Assembly (NCBI RefSeq): GCF_001997345.1
Contig: NZ_CP019606.1
Span: forward strand, 124,001 to 188,000
From: Tessaracoccus aquimaris
GTDB taxonomy: Bacteria; Actinomycetota; Actinomycetes; Propionibacteriales; Propionibacteriaceae
Direction of reading: 5' to 3'
Length of the DNA stretch: 64,000 nt
Shown: piece by piece, positions 1-9,301 of the stretch
Numbering within the stretch: the stretch's first letter is position 1
Layout: every line of letters begins with the position of its first letter
Translations under genes and position numbers: made by a program
Notes under the pieces: generated by a model
What the model was told of the DNA's origin: nothing
Databases searched by the model: none
The model's input: only the letters and a program-made list of their open reading frames with translations

Positions 1-2036
1 CCCCGCGGGCCGCTGCTTGCTGGCATCGGCGAGAACGCGGGCGTCGTCGACATCGGCCAGGGCTACGCCGTCACGTTCAAGGCGGAGTCGCACAACCACC
101 CCTCCTATGTCGAGCCTTACCAGGGCGCTGCGACCGGCGTCGGCGGCATCGTCCGCGACATCCTCGCGATGGGCGCCCGCCCGATCGGCGTGATGGACTC
201 GCTGCGCTTCGGCCCGCTCGACGAGCCCGACACGCTGCGGGTGTTGCCTGGCGTCGTCGCGGGCGTCGGCGGCTACGGCAACTGCCTCGGGCTGCCCAAC
301 ATCGGCGGCGAGGTCCAGTTCGACCCCTCCTACCTCGGTAACCCGCTGGTCAACGCGCTGTGCGTCGGCGTGCTGCGCCACGAGGACCTGCACCTCGCCC
401 ACGCCACCGGCGTCGGCAACCAGGTGATCCTGTTCGGCGCCGCGACCGGCGGCGACGGCATCGGCGGCGCGTCGATCCTCGCGTCCGAGACCTTCGACGA
501 GACCGGCCCCGCGAAGCGGCCGAGCGTGCAGGTCGGCGACCCGTTCATGGAGAAGCTTCTGATCGAGTGCACGCTTGAGCTGTTCCAGGCGGGCATCGTC
601 AACGGCATCCAGGACTTCGGCGCCGCCGGCATCTCGTGCGCCACCTCCGAGCTTGCGTCGGCCGGCGACGGCGGCATGTTCGTCGACCTCGACCTCGTCC
701 CGCTGCGCGACCCGAATCTCGCGCCGGAGGAGATCCTGATGAGCGAGTCTCAGGAGCGCATGATGGCGGTCGTCGAGCCCGCCAATGTCGAGCGCTTCAT
801 GGAGATCTGCGCCAAGTGGGACGTGCTCGCAACGGTCGTCGGCGAGGTCATCGAGGGCGACCGGCTGATCATCCAGTGGCACGGCGAGACCATCGTCGAC
901 GTCGACCCCAGGACGGTCGCGCACGAGGGCCCCGTCTACGAGCGCCCGTACCACCGCCCCGAGTGGCTGGACGCCGTCAACGCCGACCCCGCGGAGGCGC
1001 TGCCCCGCGACAACTCCGCAGAGGGGTCCGTGCCGCGGTGCTCGGCGTGCTCGCGCATCCCAACGTCGCGGACAAGACGTGGGTCACGCAGCAGTACGAC
1101 CGCTATGTGCGGGGCAACTCCGTGCTCGCGCAACCCGAGAACTCCGGGATGCTGCGCATCGACGAGGAGACCGGGCTCGGCATCGCCCTTTCGCTTGACG
1201 CCAACTCTCGATTCTCCTACCTGAACCCGTACCTCGGGGCGCAGTTGTCGCTGGCCGAGGCATACCGCAACGTCGCCGTGACCGGCGCGGAGCCCGTCGC
1301 CATCACCGACTGCCTCAACTTCGGTTCCCCCGAGGACCCCGAGGTGATGTGGCAGTTCTCCGAGGCCGTGATCGGCCTGGTCGACGGCTGCCGCGAACTC
1401 GGCGTCCCCGTCACGGGCGGCAACGTCAGCCTGTACAACCAGACGGCGTCCACGCCGATCCTGCCGACGCCCACCATCGGCGTGCTTGGCGTGATCGACG
1501 ACGTCGCCACCCGGATCCGCAGCGGCTTCCAGCACCCGGGCGACGCGATCTACCTGCTCGGCGAGACCCGCGAGGAACTGTCGGGGTCCATCTGGGAGGC
1601 CGTCACTGCGCCCGGACATCTTGGCGGCGTGCCCCCGAAGGTCGACCTGGCCGCGGAGAAGGCGCTCGCCTCGGTGATGGGGGAGTGCGCAAAGCGCGGC
1701 CTGCTCACCTCCGCCCACGACGTCAGCGAGGGCGGCGTCGCGGCGACGCTTGCCGAGTCGGCCTTCCGCAACGGGGTCGGCTTCGCGGTCACGCTGGAGG
1801 GTGAGCCGACCGTCGCTCTGTTCTCCGAGTCTGCGGCGCGCGCCGTCGTGTCGCTGCCCGGCTCGTCTGTCGCGGAGTTCGAGGCGCTCTGCGCCGAGCG
1901 CGGCGTCCCTGCGCAGCGGATCGGCGAGGTGACGGGCGAGTCGGAACTGGAGTTCGTCGGCCTGATCTCGCTGTCGCTGGATGAGACGAGGGACGTGTGG
2001 CTCGCGCCGATCCCCTCGGCCCTGAACGCAGGCTGA
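1..2036 (+). CDS. purL: Phosphoribosylformylglycinamidine synthase subunit PurL, 5'-truncated by window, one frameshift
   Basis: Fourth step of purine biosynthesis: ATP-dependent amidation of FGAR to FGAM in the cytosol, with PurS and PurQ as partners. The reading frame is open from base 1, so the N-terminus lies outside the window. The family's ESHNHPS motif is encoded near base 88, followed by GAATGVGG and later the second-half motif [11 protein letters not shown] near 1410-1440. The frame changes near the GGGG run at 1023-1026. Upstream it reads through DNSAEG, and downstream homology resumes as [13 protein letters not shown] one frame back. Restoring one G joins the two halves exactly. 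A sequence error is more likely than a dead gene, because both halves are well conserved. Confidence 0.93.
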
Positions 2037-2041
2037 GCAGC

Positions 2042-2259
2042 GCTGGTTGAGCCATGAGGCGGCGCGGAGCGGCGCCTCATCGGTCGAAACCCTTGGCGTC
2101 CGGTGCTGGGACCTGCTGGTTGAGCCAGCCCCGGCGACGGAGTCGCCCGCTGCTGTGTCGAAACCCCTGGCGTCCGGTGCTGTGTCTGGGGCCCCCTGTC
2201 GGGCGCGGGTGGTTTCGACCGATGAAGTCCGCTGACGCGTCCTTCATGGCTCAACCAGC
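2042..2259. repeat. Cluster of three intergenic repeat units
   Basis: Two direct copies and one inverted copy of a short element fill the gap after purL. Unit 1 (2042-2109) and unit 2 (2115-2183) both start with GCTGGTTGAGCC, contain GTCGAAACC or a one-base variant, and end with TGGCGTCCGGTGCTG. Unit 3 (2211-2259) is in reverse orientation, running from GGTTTCGACCGATGAAG to ATGGCTCAACCAGC. Unit 1 also holds an internal imperfect palindrome (ATGAGGC...GCCTCAT). Dispersed elements with GGTTGAGC/GTCGAAACC ends are, as I recall, common between genes in actinobacteria. Function is unknown. Confidence 0.75.
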
Positions 2260-2277
2260 GCAACTAGGATGGCTGTC

Positions 2278-2967
2278 ATGTCGAGTCGAAGGTGTCTCAT
2301 CGTCCGCGGCGGCTGGGAGGGGCACGACCCCGTCCGGACCACCGATTCCATCCTGACCTACCTCGAGGCGTCCGGCTTCGACGTGAACGTCGAGTCGTCC
2401 ACCGAGGCGTACCTCGGCGACCTGGACTCTGTCGACCTCATCGTGCAGTGCGTCACCATGTCCACGATCGCCGACGCTGAGGTCGCGGCGCTGCGGGCCG
2501 CAGTGGAGCGCGGCACCGGCCTGGTCGGCTGGCACGGCGGAATCGCCGACTCGTTCCGCAACTCGGCCGACTACAACCAACTCATCGGCGGCCTCTTCGC
2601 CGCGCACCCAGGCAAGCCGGAGGAGCACCGGGTGGGGGACGAGACCGACAACTTCATCCGCCACACCATCGAACTCACCGACCTGGGCCGCGAGCACCCG
2701 ATCACGGCAGGCCTCGACGACTTCGACCTCGAGACCGAGCAGTACTGGGTCCTCAGCGACGACCTCAACGACGTGCTCGCCACCACGACGCTTGCCGCCC
2801 GCCCGGGCGACCCGTGGAGCAGGCCGGTGACCTGCCCCGCGGTGTGGACCAGGTCGTGGGGCAAGGGGCGGATCGTCGTCGCAACGCCAGGGCACCGCCT
2901 CGAGGACGTCGAGGACCCGAACGTGCGCCAGATCATCGAGAGGGGCATCGCGTGGGCGAGCCGCTGA
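2278..2967 (+). CDS. ThuA-like domain protein
   Basis: About 229 residues with the glutamine-amidotransferase-like fold of the ThuA family: an N-terminal RRCLIVRGGWEGHDP strand, VGWHGGIADSF near residue 85, and a C-terminal KGRIVVATPGHR segment. ThuA proteins are linked to sugar (trehalose) metabolism, but their chemistry is poorly defined. I chose the ATG at 2278 because AGGA lies 8 bases upstream; an in-frame ATG at 2269 is too close to that site. The stop codon lies inside the next gene, an Idh/MocA oxidoreductase, so the two are translationally coupled. ThuA/oxidoreductase pairs are frequent in sugar catabolism loci. Confidence 0.85.
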   Translation: MSSRRCLIVRGGWEGHDPVRTTDSILTYLEASGFDVNVESSTEAYLGDLDSVDLIVQCVTMSTIADAEVAALRAAVERGTGLVGWHGGIADSFRNSADYNQLIGGLFAAHPGKPEEHRVGDETDNFIRHTIELTDLGREHPITAGLDDFDLETEQYWVLSDDLNDVLATTTLAARPGDPWSRPVTCPAVWTRSWGKGRIVVATPGHRLEDVEDPNVRQIIERGIAWASR

Positions 2968-4046
2968 GGGTCGGCATCGTCGGCCTCGGCAACATCCTCG
3001 GCCAGTACCTCGACACGTTCGCCGCGCTGCCCGACGTGACGGTCGCCGCGGTCGCGGACCTCGACGCCGAGCGGGCCGCCGACGTCGCGGCCGACCTGAG
3101 CCGGACGCAGGGGGAGGCGGCCAGGGCGGTGACGCTCGAGGACCTGCTGAGCGCCGACGACGTCGACGTCGTGCTGAACCTGACCACCCCCGCCGCGCAC
3201 GCCCGGGTCGCGCTGGCAGCCATCGCGGCGGGCAAGCCCGTCTACGGCGAGAAGCCCCTCGCCGCGACCATGGCGGAGGCGGCCGAGGTGATGCGTGCCG
3301 CCGAGGCGCGCGGCGTCGACGTGCTCTGCGCGCCGGACACGGTGCTCGGCGTCGGCATCCAGACCGCCAGGAGGGCCGTCGACGACGGCCTCATCGGTGA
3401 GCCGGTCGCGGCGACCGCCACCATGGTCACGCCCGGCCATGAGGCCTGGCACCCGAACCCGGACTTCTACTACCTGCCCGGAGGCGGCCCGCTGATGGAC
3501 ATGGGCCCCTACTACGTCACGGCCCTGGTGCACCTGCTCGGCCCCGTCGTCTCGGTCGTCGGCGTCGGGTCCCGTAGCCGCGCGGCGCGCACCGTCGCGT
3601 CCGGCCCGCGGGCCGGGGAGTCGTTCCCCGTCGAGGTCGACACGCACGTCACCGGCGTGCTGAGCCACGCCTCGGGCGCCGTCGCGACACTGGTGATGAG
3701 CTTCGACGCCGTCGCCACCGCCTCGTCGCACCTGGAGGTCCACGGCACCGCGGGCAGCCTCGCGGTGCCCGATCCCAACCAGTTCGACGGTGAGGTCCGG
3801 CTGGCGCCGCTCGGCGGTGACGGCTTCGCGGCGATCCCCCCGTCGGCGGGCTACGTCGAGGCGGGGCGCGGCATCGGCCTGTTCGACTGGGCCGAGAACC
3901 GGCCCAGCGCCCCGCGCGTCTCGGGCGAGGTCGGGCTGCACGTGCTGGAGATCATGGAGTCGCTGCTGAAGAGCGACGGTCGCACCATCGCGCTCGGCAG
4001 CACCGCTGCGCGGCCCGACCCGGTGCCCCTCACGATGTGTCGCTGA
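2952..4046 (+). CDS. Gfo/Idh/MocA family oxidoreductase
   Basis: NAD(P)-dependent sugar or polyol dehydrogenase of about 364 residues. The Rossmann motif GIVGLGN lies at the N-terminus, the family lysine motif GEKPLA near residue 99, and GGGPLMDMGPYYV near residues 178-190 in the C-terminal alpha/beta domain. I chose the GTG at 2952: AGGGG sits just upstream and the Rossmann strand starts seven residues later. The ATG at 2814 would add a non-homologous extension inside the preceding gene. It overlaps the ThuA-like gene by 16 bases, suggesting one transcript and a shared substrate. Substrate is unknown. Confidence 0.88.
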   Translation: MGEPLRVGIVGLGNILGQYLDTFAALPDVTVAAVADLDAERAADVAADLSRTQGEAARAVTLEDLLSADDVDVVLNLTTPAAHARVALAAIAAGKPVYGEKPLAATMAEAAEVMRAAEARGVDVLCAPDTVLGVGIQTARRAVDDGLIGEPVAATATMVTPGHEAWHPNPDFYYLPGGGPLMDMGPYYVTALVHLLGPVVSVVGVGSRSRAARTVASGPRAGESFPVEVDTHVTGVLSHASGAVATLVMSFDAVATASSHLEVHGTAGSLAVPDPNQFDGEVRLAPLGGDGFAAIPPSAGYVEAGRGIGLFDWAENRPSAPRVSGEVGLHVLEIMESLLKSDGRTIALGSTAARPDPVPLTMCR

Positions 4047-4065
4047 CCCAGCACTGACGGTCGGC

Positions 4066-4488
4066 TCAGGCCGCGAGGAGGTCGTCGAGTTCCGCCGCGA
4101 ACTCCCAGGCGGCCTCCACGTCCTCCATGGTCGCGCCGGGTCGCTTCTCGGAGCCGTACTCGGTCGCGTTGCGCACCAGTCGCAGCCACTCGAAGCCCGC
4201 CGGGTCGAAGCCCTTCAGGAGTTTCTGGGCGGCCTGCGCCGTCGCGGCGTGCGACCCGGCGCTCTTGGCGCGGAGGCCGTGCTCCAGCAGCAACGCCGTC
4301 AACTGCTTGCGGATCGCGTCGTAGGCGAGCGAGAACGCCCCGGCCACATCCGTGTGGCCGATCATCCGGGAACTGGCCAGGTGTGCCCGCGCCTGGTCGC
4401 GCAGCACCTGGGCCTGCGCCGGATCGGCCGCCACCGTCTCGATGCGGCGTTCCTTGATGAGGTCGGCCAGGTCGTCTCGTACCGCCAT
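4066..4488 (-). CDS. HEPN domain protein
   Basis: A 140-residue, mostly helical protein that fits the HEPN fold: a long N-terminal helix (DQARAHLASSRMIGH), a second helix (FSLAYDAIRKQLTALL) and a C-terminal RNATEYG segment at residues 106-112. HEPN toxins carry R-x4-6-H as RNase motif. Here the histidine position is taken by Glu-Tyr, so nuclease activity is doubtful. It starts 9 bases after the stop of the upstream nucleotidyltransferase gene on the same strand, the usual HEPN/MNT pair arrangement. It may be a toxin-antitoxin member or a nucleotide-binding partner. Confidence 0.75.
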   Translation of the reverse strand: MAVRDDLADLIKERRIETVAADPAQAQVLRDQARAHLASSRMIGHTDVAGAFSLAYDAIRKQLTALLLEHGLRAKSAGSHAATAQAAQKLLKGFDPAGFEWLRLVRNATEYGSEKRPGATMEDVEAAWEFAAELDDLLAA

Positions 4489-4497
4489 GGCCCGAGA

Positions 4498-5091
4498 CTA
4501 CGGGACCGCGAGCGCCACGAGGGGAGACTTCTTGACGGTGCGGGTGAAGCCCTGCGTCGGCTCGACCCACTCGGATGGGGAGAGGACCGTGAGGTTCACG
4601 TCGCGCCGCAGCGCGGCGGTCGCCTCCGCCTGGAGCCTCGCCGCGGTGCGCCTGGACACGGCGCCGATCAGCAGCACGTCCACGTCCTCGGGGAATGGCC
4701 CCGGCTCCCCGAGCCTGCGCGCGGCCCAGGACCCGTAGACGAACGCCTCATCGAGACCCTTGGTCCCGCGCAGCAGCCCCGGCAGCACCGCGGTCGGGCC
4801 GTAGCTGAGCGTGAGCAGTTCCGTCAGGGCGGGAGCAAGCGGATGCTCTGGATCCGCGGCGACGAGGCGGGCCCTGCCGATCCGCCGCTCGCGCAGCAGG
4901 CCGGCCTCGGAGAGCCGCCCCACCTCGGTGTGCACGGTGGTCAGCCCGGCGCCGAGCCGGGTCGCCAGGTCGGTGAGCGTGGACTCCTGCCCTGGATGCA
5001 GAAAGAGTTCCGCCAGCAACTCGCCCTGCAGGTCGGAGCGCAGCAGCGGCGCGAGCAACGGCGGACGGATCTTCACATAGACAGAATACAA
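4498..5091 (-). CDS. Winged-helix fused to MNT-type nucleotidyltransferase domain
   Basis: 197 residues in two parts. Residues 37-72 form a winged helix (LTDLATRLGAGLTTVHTEVGRL). Residues 115-170 form a minimal nucleotidyltransferase: Gly-Ser at 120-121, an Asp-Val-Asp pair at 136-138, and a third acidic residue at about 164 (RRDVNLTVL). All catalytic positions appear present. In HepT/MntA-type systems the MNT protein inactivates the HEPN toxin by AMP transfer to a tyrosine near its active site. The adjoining HEPN gene does have a tyrosine there (Y111). The HTH fusion suggests autoregulation of the pair. The system assignment is inference. Confidence 0.75.
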   Translation of the reverse strand: MYSVYVKIRPPLLAPLLRSDLQGELLAELFLHPGQESTLTDLATRLGAGLTTVHTEVGRLSEAGLLRERRIGRARLVAADPEHPLAPALTELLTLSYGPTAVLPGLLRGTKGLDEAFVYGSWAARRLGEPGPFPEDVDVLLIGAVSRRTAARLQAEATAALRRDVNLTVLSPSEWVEPTQGFTRTVKKSPLVALAVP

Positions 5092-5146
5092 CTTCTGCTT
5101 ATCCGAAGATAGGAGCGGTGGTCGAGGCTTCCGAGGGCCCTGGGGG

Positions 5147-5473
5147 TCAGGCGGTCACGAGCATCACGATCAGTGCAGCCGCGATGACCGCGTAGCCGAC
5201 GAACGACCACACGAAGGCGCGCGGCCGGGCCGACAGTGGGAACGCCCATGGCAGCGCGATCGCGGTCAGCAGGCCGAAGATCAGGCAGGCGAAGGTCCCG
5301 AAGATCAGCACATAGCCGTGCGGGTCGGGACCGAAGTGGAGCCGACTCACGAAGACGCTGACGAGCACCCACAGGAACGGCACCCCGACGACCACGGCGA
5401 GCACCACGCCGACGATGCGCGAGGCAGGCCATCTGGTGGTTGACAACGGTTCATCCATGCCCAAGCGTGACAC
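5147..5473 (-). CDS. Small integral membrane protein
   Basis: 108 residues with three predicted transmembrane helices: about residues 20-42 (IVGVVLAVVVGVPFLWVLV), 53-75 (YVLIFGTFACLIFGLLTAIA) and 87-107 (FVWSFVGYAVIAAALIVMLV). A second ATG five codons in (5458) is an equally possible start. There is no recognisable family or catalytic motif, and no operon partner closer than 55 bases. Function unknown. Confidence 0.6.
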   Translation of the reverse strand: MSRLGMDEPLSTTRWPASRIVGVVLAVVVGVPFLWVLVSVFVSRLHFGPDPHGYVLIFGTFACLIFGLLTAIALPWAFPLSARPRAFVWSFVGYAVIAAALIVMLVTA

Positions 5474-5512
5474 ACGCGAGGATCGTCCGCTCCGCGCGCA
5501 GTCGCGGCCGCG

Positions 5513-6163
5513 TCAGCCCTCGCCGGGAACAGCCAGCCCCCACCCTCGGAGCAGATCGTCGATCGCGTCGAGCTCGCCCCGCTCATGCCAGGCGAGGCGG
5601 CGCAGCACCTTGGTTGCGGTCCATACCTCGCCCCCGGACTCGCGGTGCGCCCGCGGGTCGAGGCGTGCGAGTGCCAGCAGCACGTGAGCCAGCGACGCCT
5701 CCAACTCGGCTGCGAGCGTCGCCTGCCTCTCGCGGCCGGGCAGGCCGAGGGCCGGCAGGTAGTAGCGCGACTCAGCATCGGTGATGTGCCACAGCGTCTG
5801 GGAAATGGTGCGCCACCGGGCCCAGTCGGGCAGTTCCCGGCGCGGATCGTCGCGCTCCAGCACCTCCGTCGGCAGCGACCCGAGGATCCGAAGTGCACGG
5901 AGGCGCTGCCGGGCGAGGATCGCCGCCGTGGCGGCGGCCTCGGTGGCCGAGGCAGGCCGACGATCGCGATCGAAGGCCCCCTCATCCCCGACGATCGTCT
6001 CGACGACCTTGGCCGCACCGTGGGTCGACTCCCAGGCGGCCACCGCGTCGTCCGCGGTGCGGGCCTGGACGCAGACACCCCAGAGGTCGAGGTCGAAACA
6101 CCAGACGGCTGCCCCATCCGACGCCGCCATCCTGACCCCGGACTCCACGTAGATCTGTCGCAT
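5513..6163 (-). CDS. DinB-like family protein
   Basis: About 216 residues. After an N-terminal strand-rich part (MRQIYVESGVRMAA), the C-terminal half resembles the four-helix DinB/mycothiol-transferase fold, with histidines in TISQTLWHITDAESRY and LRRLAWHERGELDAI placed like the metal ligands of the family. I chose the ATG at 6163, preceded by GGTGG, because the longer frame to 6406 adds an arginine-rich, non-homologous stretch. In actinobacteria many DinB-like proteins are thiol-dependent transferases; the substrate here is unknown. Confidence 0.65.
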   Translation of the reverse strand: MRQIYVESGVRMAASDGAAVWCFDLDLWGVCVQARTADDAVAAWESTHGAAKVVETIVGDEGAFDRDRRPASATEAAATAAILARQRLRALRILGSLPTEVLERDDPRRELPDWARWRTISQTLWHITDAESRYYLPALGLPGRERQATLAAELEASLAHVLLALARLDPRAHRESGGEVWTATKVLRRLAWHERGELDAIDDLLRGWGLAVPGEG

Positions 6164-6483
6164 CCCACCACCATGCCATCCGCGCCGACGGCGCCGCCAC
6201 TGGCGCGGCTTCGCGGACCCGTCAGCACTTGCAGTTGGCGCCCTCGGCGGTGGTTCCCACCCCACGGGTCGACCCTTCCGGCGTGTCGGCGCCGGCGAAT
6301 ATCGCCGCTGGTCACAGCCGAGACAACGCTGTTTGCGCTCAGCTGAGCGGGAAGAAATGGTCTGGCCAGAAGCCGTGGAGCAAACCCCTTGCTTGAGACC
6401 TCTCAAAGTGTGAGAATTGCGCCTTCGAGCGGTTCACGCGACAGCTGGGGGGCTGTCGTTGTGCGCTCTAGGGGGACGTTGCC
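6164..6483. other. 320-base gene-free region upstream of the glycosylphosphotransferase gene
   Basis: No convincing coding frame. Bases 6164-6340 are GC-rich with no clear signal. There are short palindromes: GCTCAGCTGAGC at about 6337-6349 and TCTGGCCAGA at about 6360-6370. The 3' part holds the promoter candidate at 6389-6417, a CGACAGC/GCTGTCG stem-loop around 6440-6456, and an AGGGGGA ribosome site before the ATG at 6484. Confidence 0.5.
6389..6417 (+). promoter_or_regulatory. Candidate sigma70-type promoter of the glycosylphosphotransferase gene
   Basis: TTGCTT (6389-6394), a 17-base spacer, then GAGAAT (6412-6417). The spacer contains the inverted repeat TCTCA-AAGTG-TGAGA (6401-6415), a possible operator. 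TCTCAAA recurs upstream of the gene at 22534. Confidence 0.4.
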
Positions 6484-7938
6484 ATGGTCGCAGCGGAATT
6501 GGAGTTTCCCGTCGCACAGACGCGGCTGGGTGACTCCCTAGCAAGATTCGTGCAGGGAAATCAACGGCGGCAGCATGCCCTGCTCGCCATCGCGGACGGG
6601 ATCGTCATCGTCTCCGTCGCGACCGTCGCGTTCACACTGCGCTTCGGATGGGGCCAGCGAGGCGAACTGCCATGGTGGCTGTTTGCCTTCCTGCCCTTGG
6701 CTTGGCTGCTGGTGCTGGTGGCCTTCGGCGCGTACTCGCTGCATCACCTGCGCTCCGGCATGGAGGAGTACCAGCGCGTCGCCACCGCGTCGCTGACGCT
6801 GGCGGGCTGCATCGGCATCGGGTGCTACCTGTTCAACCAGGACCTGTCGCGCGCCTTCTTCGTGCTCACCTTCCTCGGCGGGGCCTCGCTCCTGCTCCTG
6901 CTGCGCCACGGCAGGCGAAGGCTGTTCAACAGGCTCCGCGTCCGCGGCGTGCTCAACTCGCCCGTCGTCGTGGTGGGGACCCCGAGCCACATCGACTCGA
7001 TCTCGAGGGTGCTGCGCAGGGAGAAGTGGCTCGGCTACGACATCGTGGGGGCGCTCACCACGAGCGATATCCCGGAGACGCCGGGCGGGCTTCCCGTCCT
7101 CGGCCAGGTCGAGGACGTGACGGAACTGGTGCGGCGCCTCCCGCTGAGGGCGGTGATCTTCGCAGAGGGTTCCTTTCAGGACGGTCAGCAGTTCAAGCGC
7201 GTGGCGTGGGAGATGGAGAAGCTCTCCACGGAGATGATCGTGGTGCCCGCGGTGACCGACATCTCGGCAGGCAGGTTGGCGACCCGACCGGTCGGCGGGC
7301 TGCCGCTGGTGCACGTGGAGCGGCCACATGCCCTCGAGGCGTCCCGGTGGGGGAAGCGGGCCTTCGACATCGTCGGCTCGTCACTGCTGCTGTTGGCCTC
7401 TGCCCCGATCGTCGCGGCCGCGGCGCTTGCCATCAAGCTTGAGGACGGGGGGCCGGTGTTCTTCCGGCAGACCCGGGTCGGCCGGATGGGCCAGGAGTTC
7501 GAGTGCTTCAAGATGCGGTCGATGGTCACCGACGCCGAGGCGAGGAAGGCGGCGCTCGAGTCGGCCAACGAGGGAGCAGGGGTGCTGTTCAAGATGGCCA
7601 AGGATCCCCGCATCACGAAGGTCGGGGCGTTCATCCGCCGCTTCTCGGTGGACGAACTGCCGCAGTTCCTCAACGTGCTGCGCGGCGACATGAGCCTGGT
7701 CGGGCCGCGCCCCGCGCTGCCCCGGGAGGTGGCGCTGTACGACCGCGACACCGTCCGACGGCTTGACGTGAGGCCAGGCCTCACCGGCTTGTGGCAGGTG
7801 TCCGGCCGCTCCGACCTGCCATGGGATGAGACGGTGCGCCTCGACGTCTACTACGTCGACAACTGGTCGATGCTGCAGGACATCGTCATCATCGCGAGGA
7901 CGGCGAGCGCGGTGCTCAGCTCTCGAGGGGCGTACTGA
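6484..7938 (+). CDS. Exopolysaccharide polyprenyl glycosylphosphotransferase
   Basis: 484 residues of the WbaP/CpsE class. It starts polymer synthesis by moving a sugar 1-phosphate from a nucleotide sugar to undecaprenyl phosphate at the inner face of the membrane. The N-terminal half has about four to five membrane helices (from residue 33) and a Rossmann-like segment (VVVVGTPSHIDSI). The C-terminal bacterial sugar transferase domain (about 290-484) has a re-entrant helix, SVDELPQFLNVL, GDMSLVGPRPALP and RPGLTGLWQVSGR. The start has an AGGGGGA site. It stands alone, 15 kb from the main polysaccharide locus, which has no other initiating enzyme. It is therefore the likely initiator for that pathway (inference). 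Confidence 0.93.
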   Translation: MVAAELEFPVAQTRLGDSLARFVQGNQRRQHALLAIADGIVIVSVATVAFTLRFGWGQRGELPWWLFAFLPLAWLLVLVAFGAYSLHHLRSGMEEYQRVATASLTLAGCIGIGCYLFNQDLSRAFFVLTFLGGASLLLLLRHGRRRLFNRLRVRGVLNSPVVVVGTPSHIDSISRVLRREKWLGYDIVGALTTSDIPETPGGLPVLGQVEDVTELVRRLPLRAVIFAEGSFQDGQQFKRVAWEMEKLSTEMIVVPAVTDISAGRLATRPVGGLPLVHVERPHALEASRWGKRAFDIVGSSLLLLASAPIVAAAALAIKLEDGGPVFFRQTRVGRMGQEFECFKMRSMVTDAEARKAALESANEGAGVLFKMAKDPRITKVGAFIRRFSVDELPQFLNVLRGDMSLVGPRPALPREVALYDRDTVRRLDVRPGLTGLWQVSGRSDLPWDETVRLDVYYVDNWSMLQDIVIIARTASAVLSSRGAY

Positions 7939-7972
7939 AACGGGGGCGCATGGCTGTCGGTAGGCTGGCTTC

Positions 7973-9301
7973 ATGAGCCTCACCGATGCCGTCAACCATG
8001 CGATGCCCTCCGTCCTGAGTGACCTGAAGCGCCTCATCACCATCCCGTCGATCTCGTCCCAGCCGGAGCATGACGACGATGTCCTCGCCGCCGCGGACAT
8101 GGTCGCCGAACTGCTCCGCGGGGCCGGCTGCCCAGACGTTCGGTTCCTCGAGGTCGCGGGAGGCAAGCCCGCCGTGCTCGGTCACTACCCCGCGCCAGAG
8201 GGGCAGCCGACCGTCCTGCTGTACGCGCACTACGACGTGCAGCCCACCGGCGACGTCGAGCAGTGGACCTCGCCTGCCTTCTCGCCGGATGAGCGCGAGG
8301 GCCGCCTCTACGCCCGCGGCTCGGCCGACGACAAGGGCGGCATCGCGGTGCACCTCGGGGTGCTGCGCTCGTTCCTCGGAGCGCCGCCCGTCGGCGTCAA
8401 GATCTTCATCGAGGGTGAGGAGGAGATCGGCTCACCCACCATCCCGGCGCTGCTCGAGCGCTTCGGCGACGAGCTGAAGGCCGACGTCTTCGTCATCGCG
8501 GACGCCGTCAACTGGAAGGTCGGCGAGCCAGCCCTCACGTCGACTCTCCGCGGCGTGGTCGACGCGGTCGTGACGGTCTCAACGCTCGAGACGGGCCTCC
8601 ACTCCGGCCAGTTCGGCGGTGTGGTCCCCGACGCGTTGACCAGCCTGTGTCGGCTGCTGGCGACCCTGCACGACGAGCGCGGCAACGTGGCGATCGAGGG
8701 CCTGCTGACCGCTCCGGACCCGGAGGTCGAGTACGACGAGGATCGGCTCCGTCAGGAGACCGGCATCCTGGACGGCGTCGAATGGATCGGCGACGGCATG
8801 GCGTCGGCGCGGATGTGGACCAAGCCCTCCGCCTCGGTGCTCGCCATCGACGCCACGCCGGTCAAGGACGCCTCCAACACGCTGATCCCGAGCGCAAGGG
8901 CAAAGGTCAGCGTGCGGATCGCCCCCGGGGACGACGCCAAGCGGGCCACCGCGGCGTTGCGCGATCACCTGGTGAACAACGCCCCCTGGGGGGCGAAGGT
9001 GACGGTCGAGCCCGGCCAGGGCGGCTCCGGTACCACCATCGACCTCAGCAGCGACAAGGCACAGGCGGCGTTGTCGTCGTTCAAGGAGGCGTTCGGGGTG
9101 GACGCGGTCCAGATCGGCACCGGCGGCTCCATCCCGATCGTGGCCGAGTTCGCGGAACTCAACCCCGACGCCGTCTTCCTGCTGACCGCGGTCGTCGACC
9201 CGACCTCCCGGATGCACGGCATCGACGAGTCCCTCGACCTCGCCGACCTGCACAAGGCGACCCTCGCGGAGGCGTTGCTGCTGCAGAACCTGGCCCGGTG
9301 A
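7973..9301 (+). CDS. M20 family dipeptidase
   Basis: 442-residue cytosolic zinc peptidase of the M20 family (carboxypeptidase G2/carnosinase-like). Zinc-site motifs in order: LLYAHYDVQPTG near residue 85, GSADDKGGIAVHL near 120, the catalytic EGEEEIGSP near 147, and HGIDESL near the C-terminus. The dimerisation domain falls between about 200 and 320. It probably hydrolyses dipeptides. The stop TGA overlaps the GTG start of the next gene by 4 bases, so the two are co-transcribed although their functions look unrelated. Confidence 0.9.
   Translation: MSLTDAVNHAMPSVLSDLKRLITIPSISSQPEHDDDVLAAADMVAELLRGAGCPDVRFLEVAGGKPAVLGHYPAPEGQPTVLLYAHYDVQPTGDVEQWTSPAFSPDEREGRLYARGSADDKGGIAVHLGVLRSFLGAPPVGVKIFIEGEEEIGSPTIPALLERFGDELKADVFVIADAVNWKVGEPALTSTLRGVVDAVVTVSTLETGLHSGQFGGVVPDALTSLCRLLATLHDERGNVAIEGLLTAPDPEVEYDEDRLRQETGILDGVEWIGDGMASARMWTKPSASVLAIDATPVKDASNTLIPSARAKVSVRIAPGDDAKRATAALRDHLVNNAPWGAKVTVEPGQGGSGTTIDLSSDKAQAALSSFKEAFGVDAVQIGTGGSIPIVAEFAELNPDAVFLLTAVVDPTSRMHGIDESLDLADLHKATLAEALLLQNLAR

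Noticed and set aside
5900..6163. HicB-like N-terminus of the DinB-like protein, suggesting a HicAB system
   Set aside because: Only a vague strand resemblance, and no HicA-like small gene is adjacent.
6164..6406. N-terminal extension of the DinB-like protein to 6406
   Set aside because: The extension is Arg/Pro-rich, unlike the family, and the ATG at 6163 has a better ribosome site.
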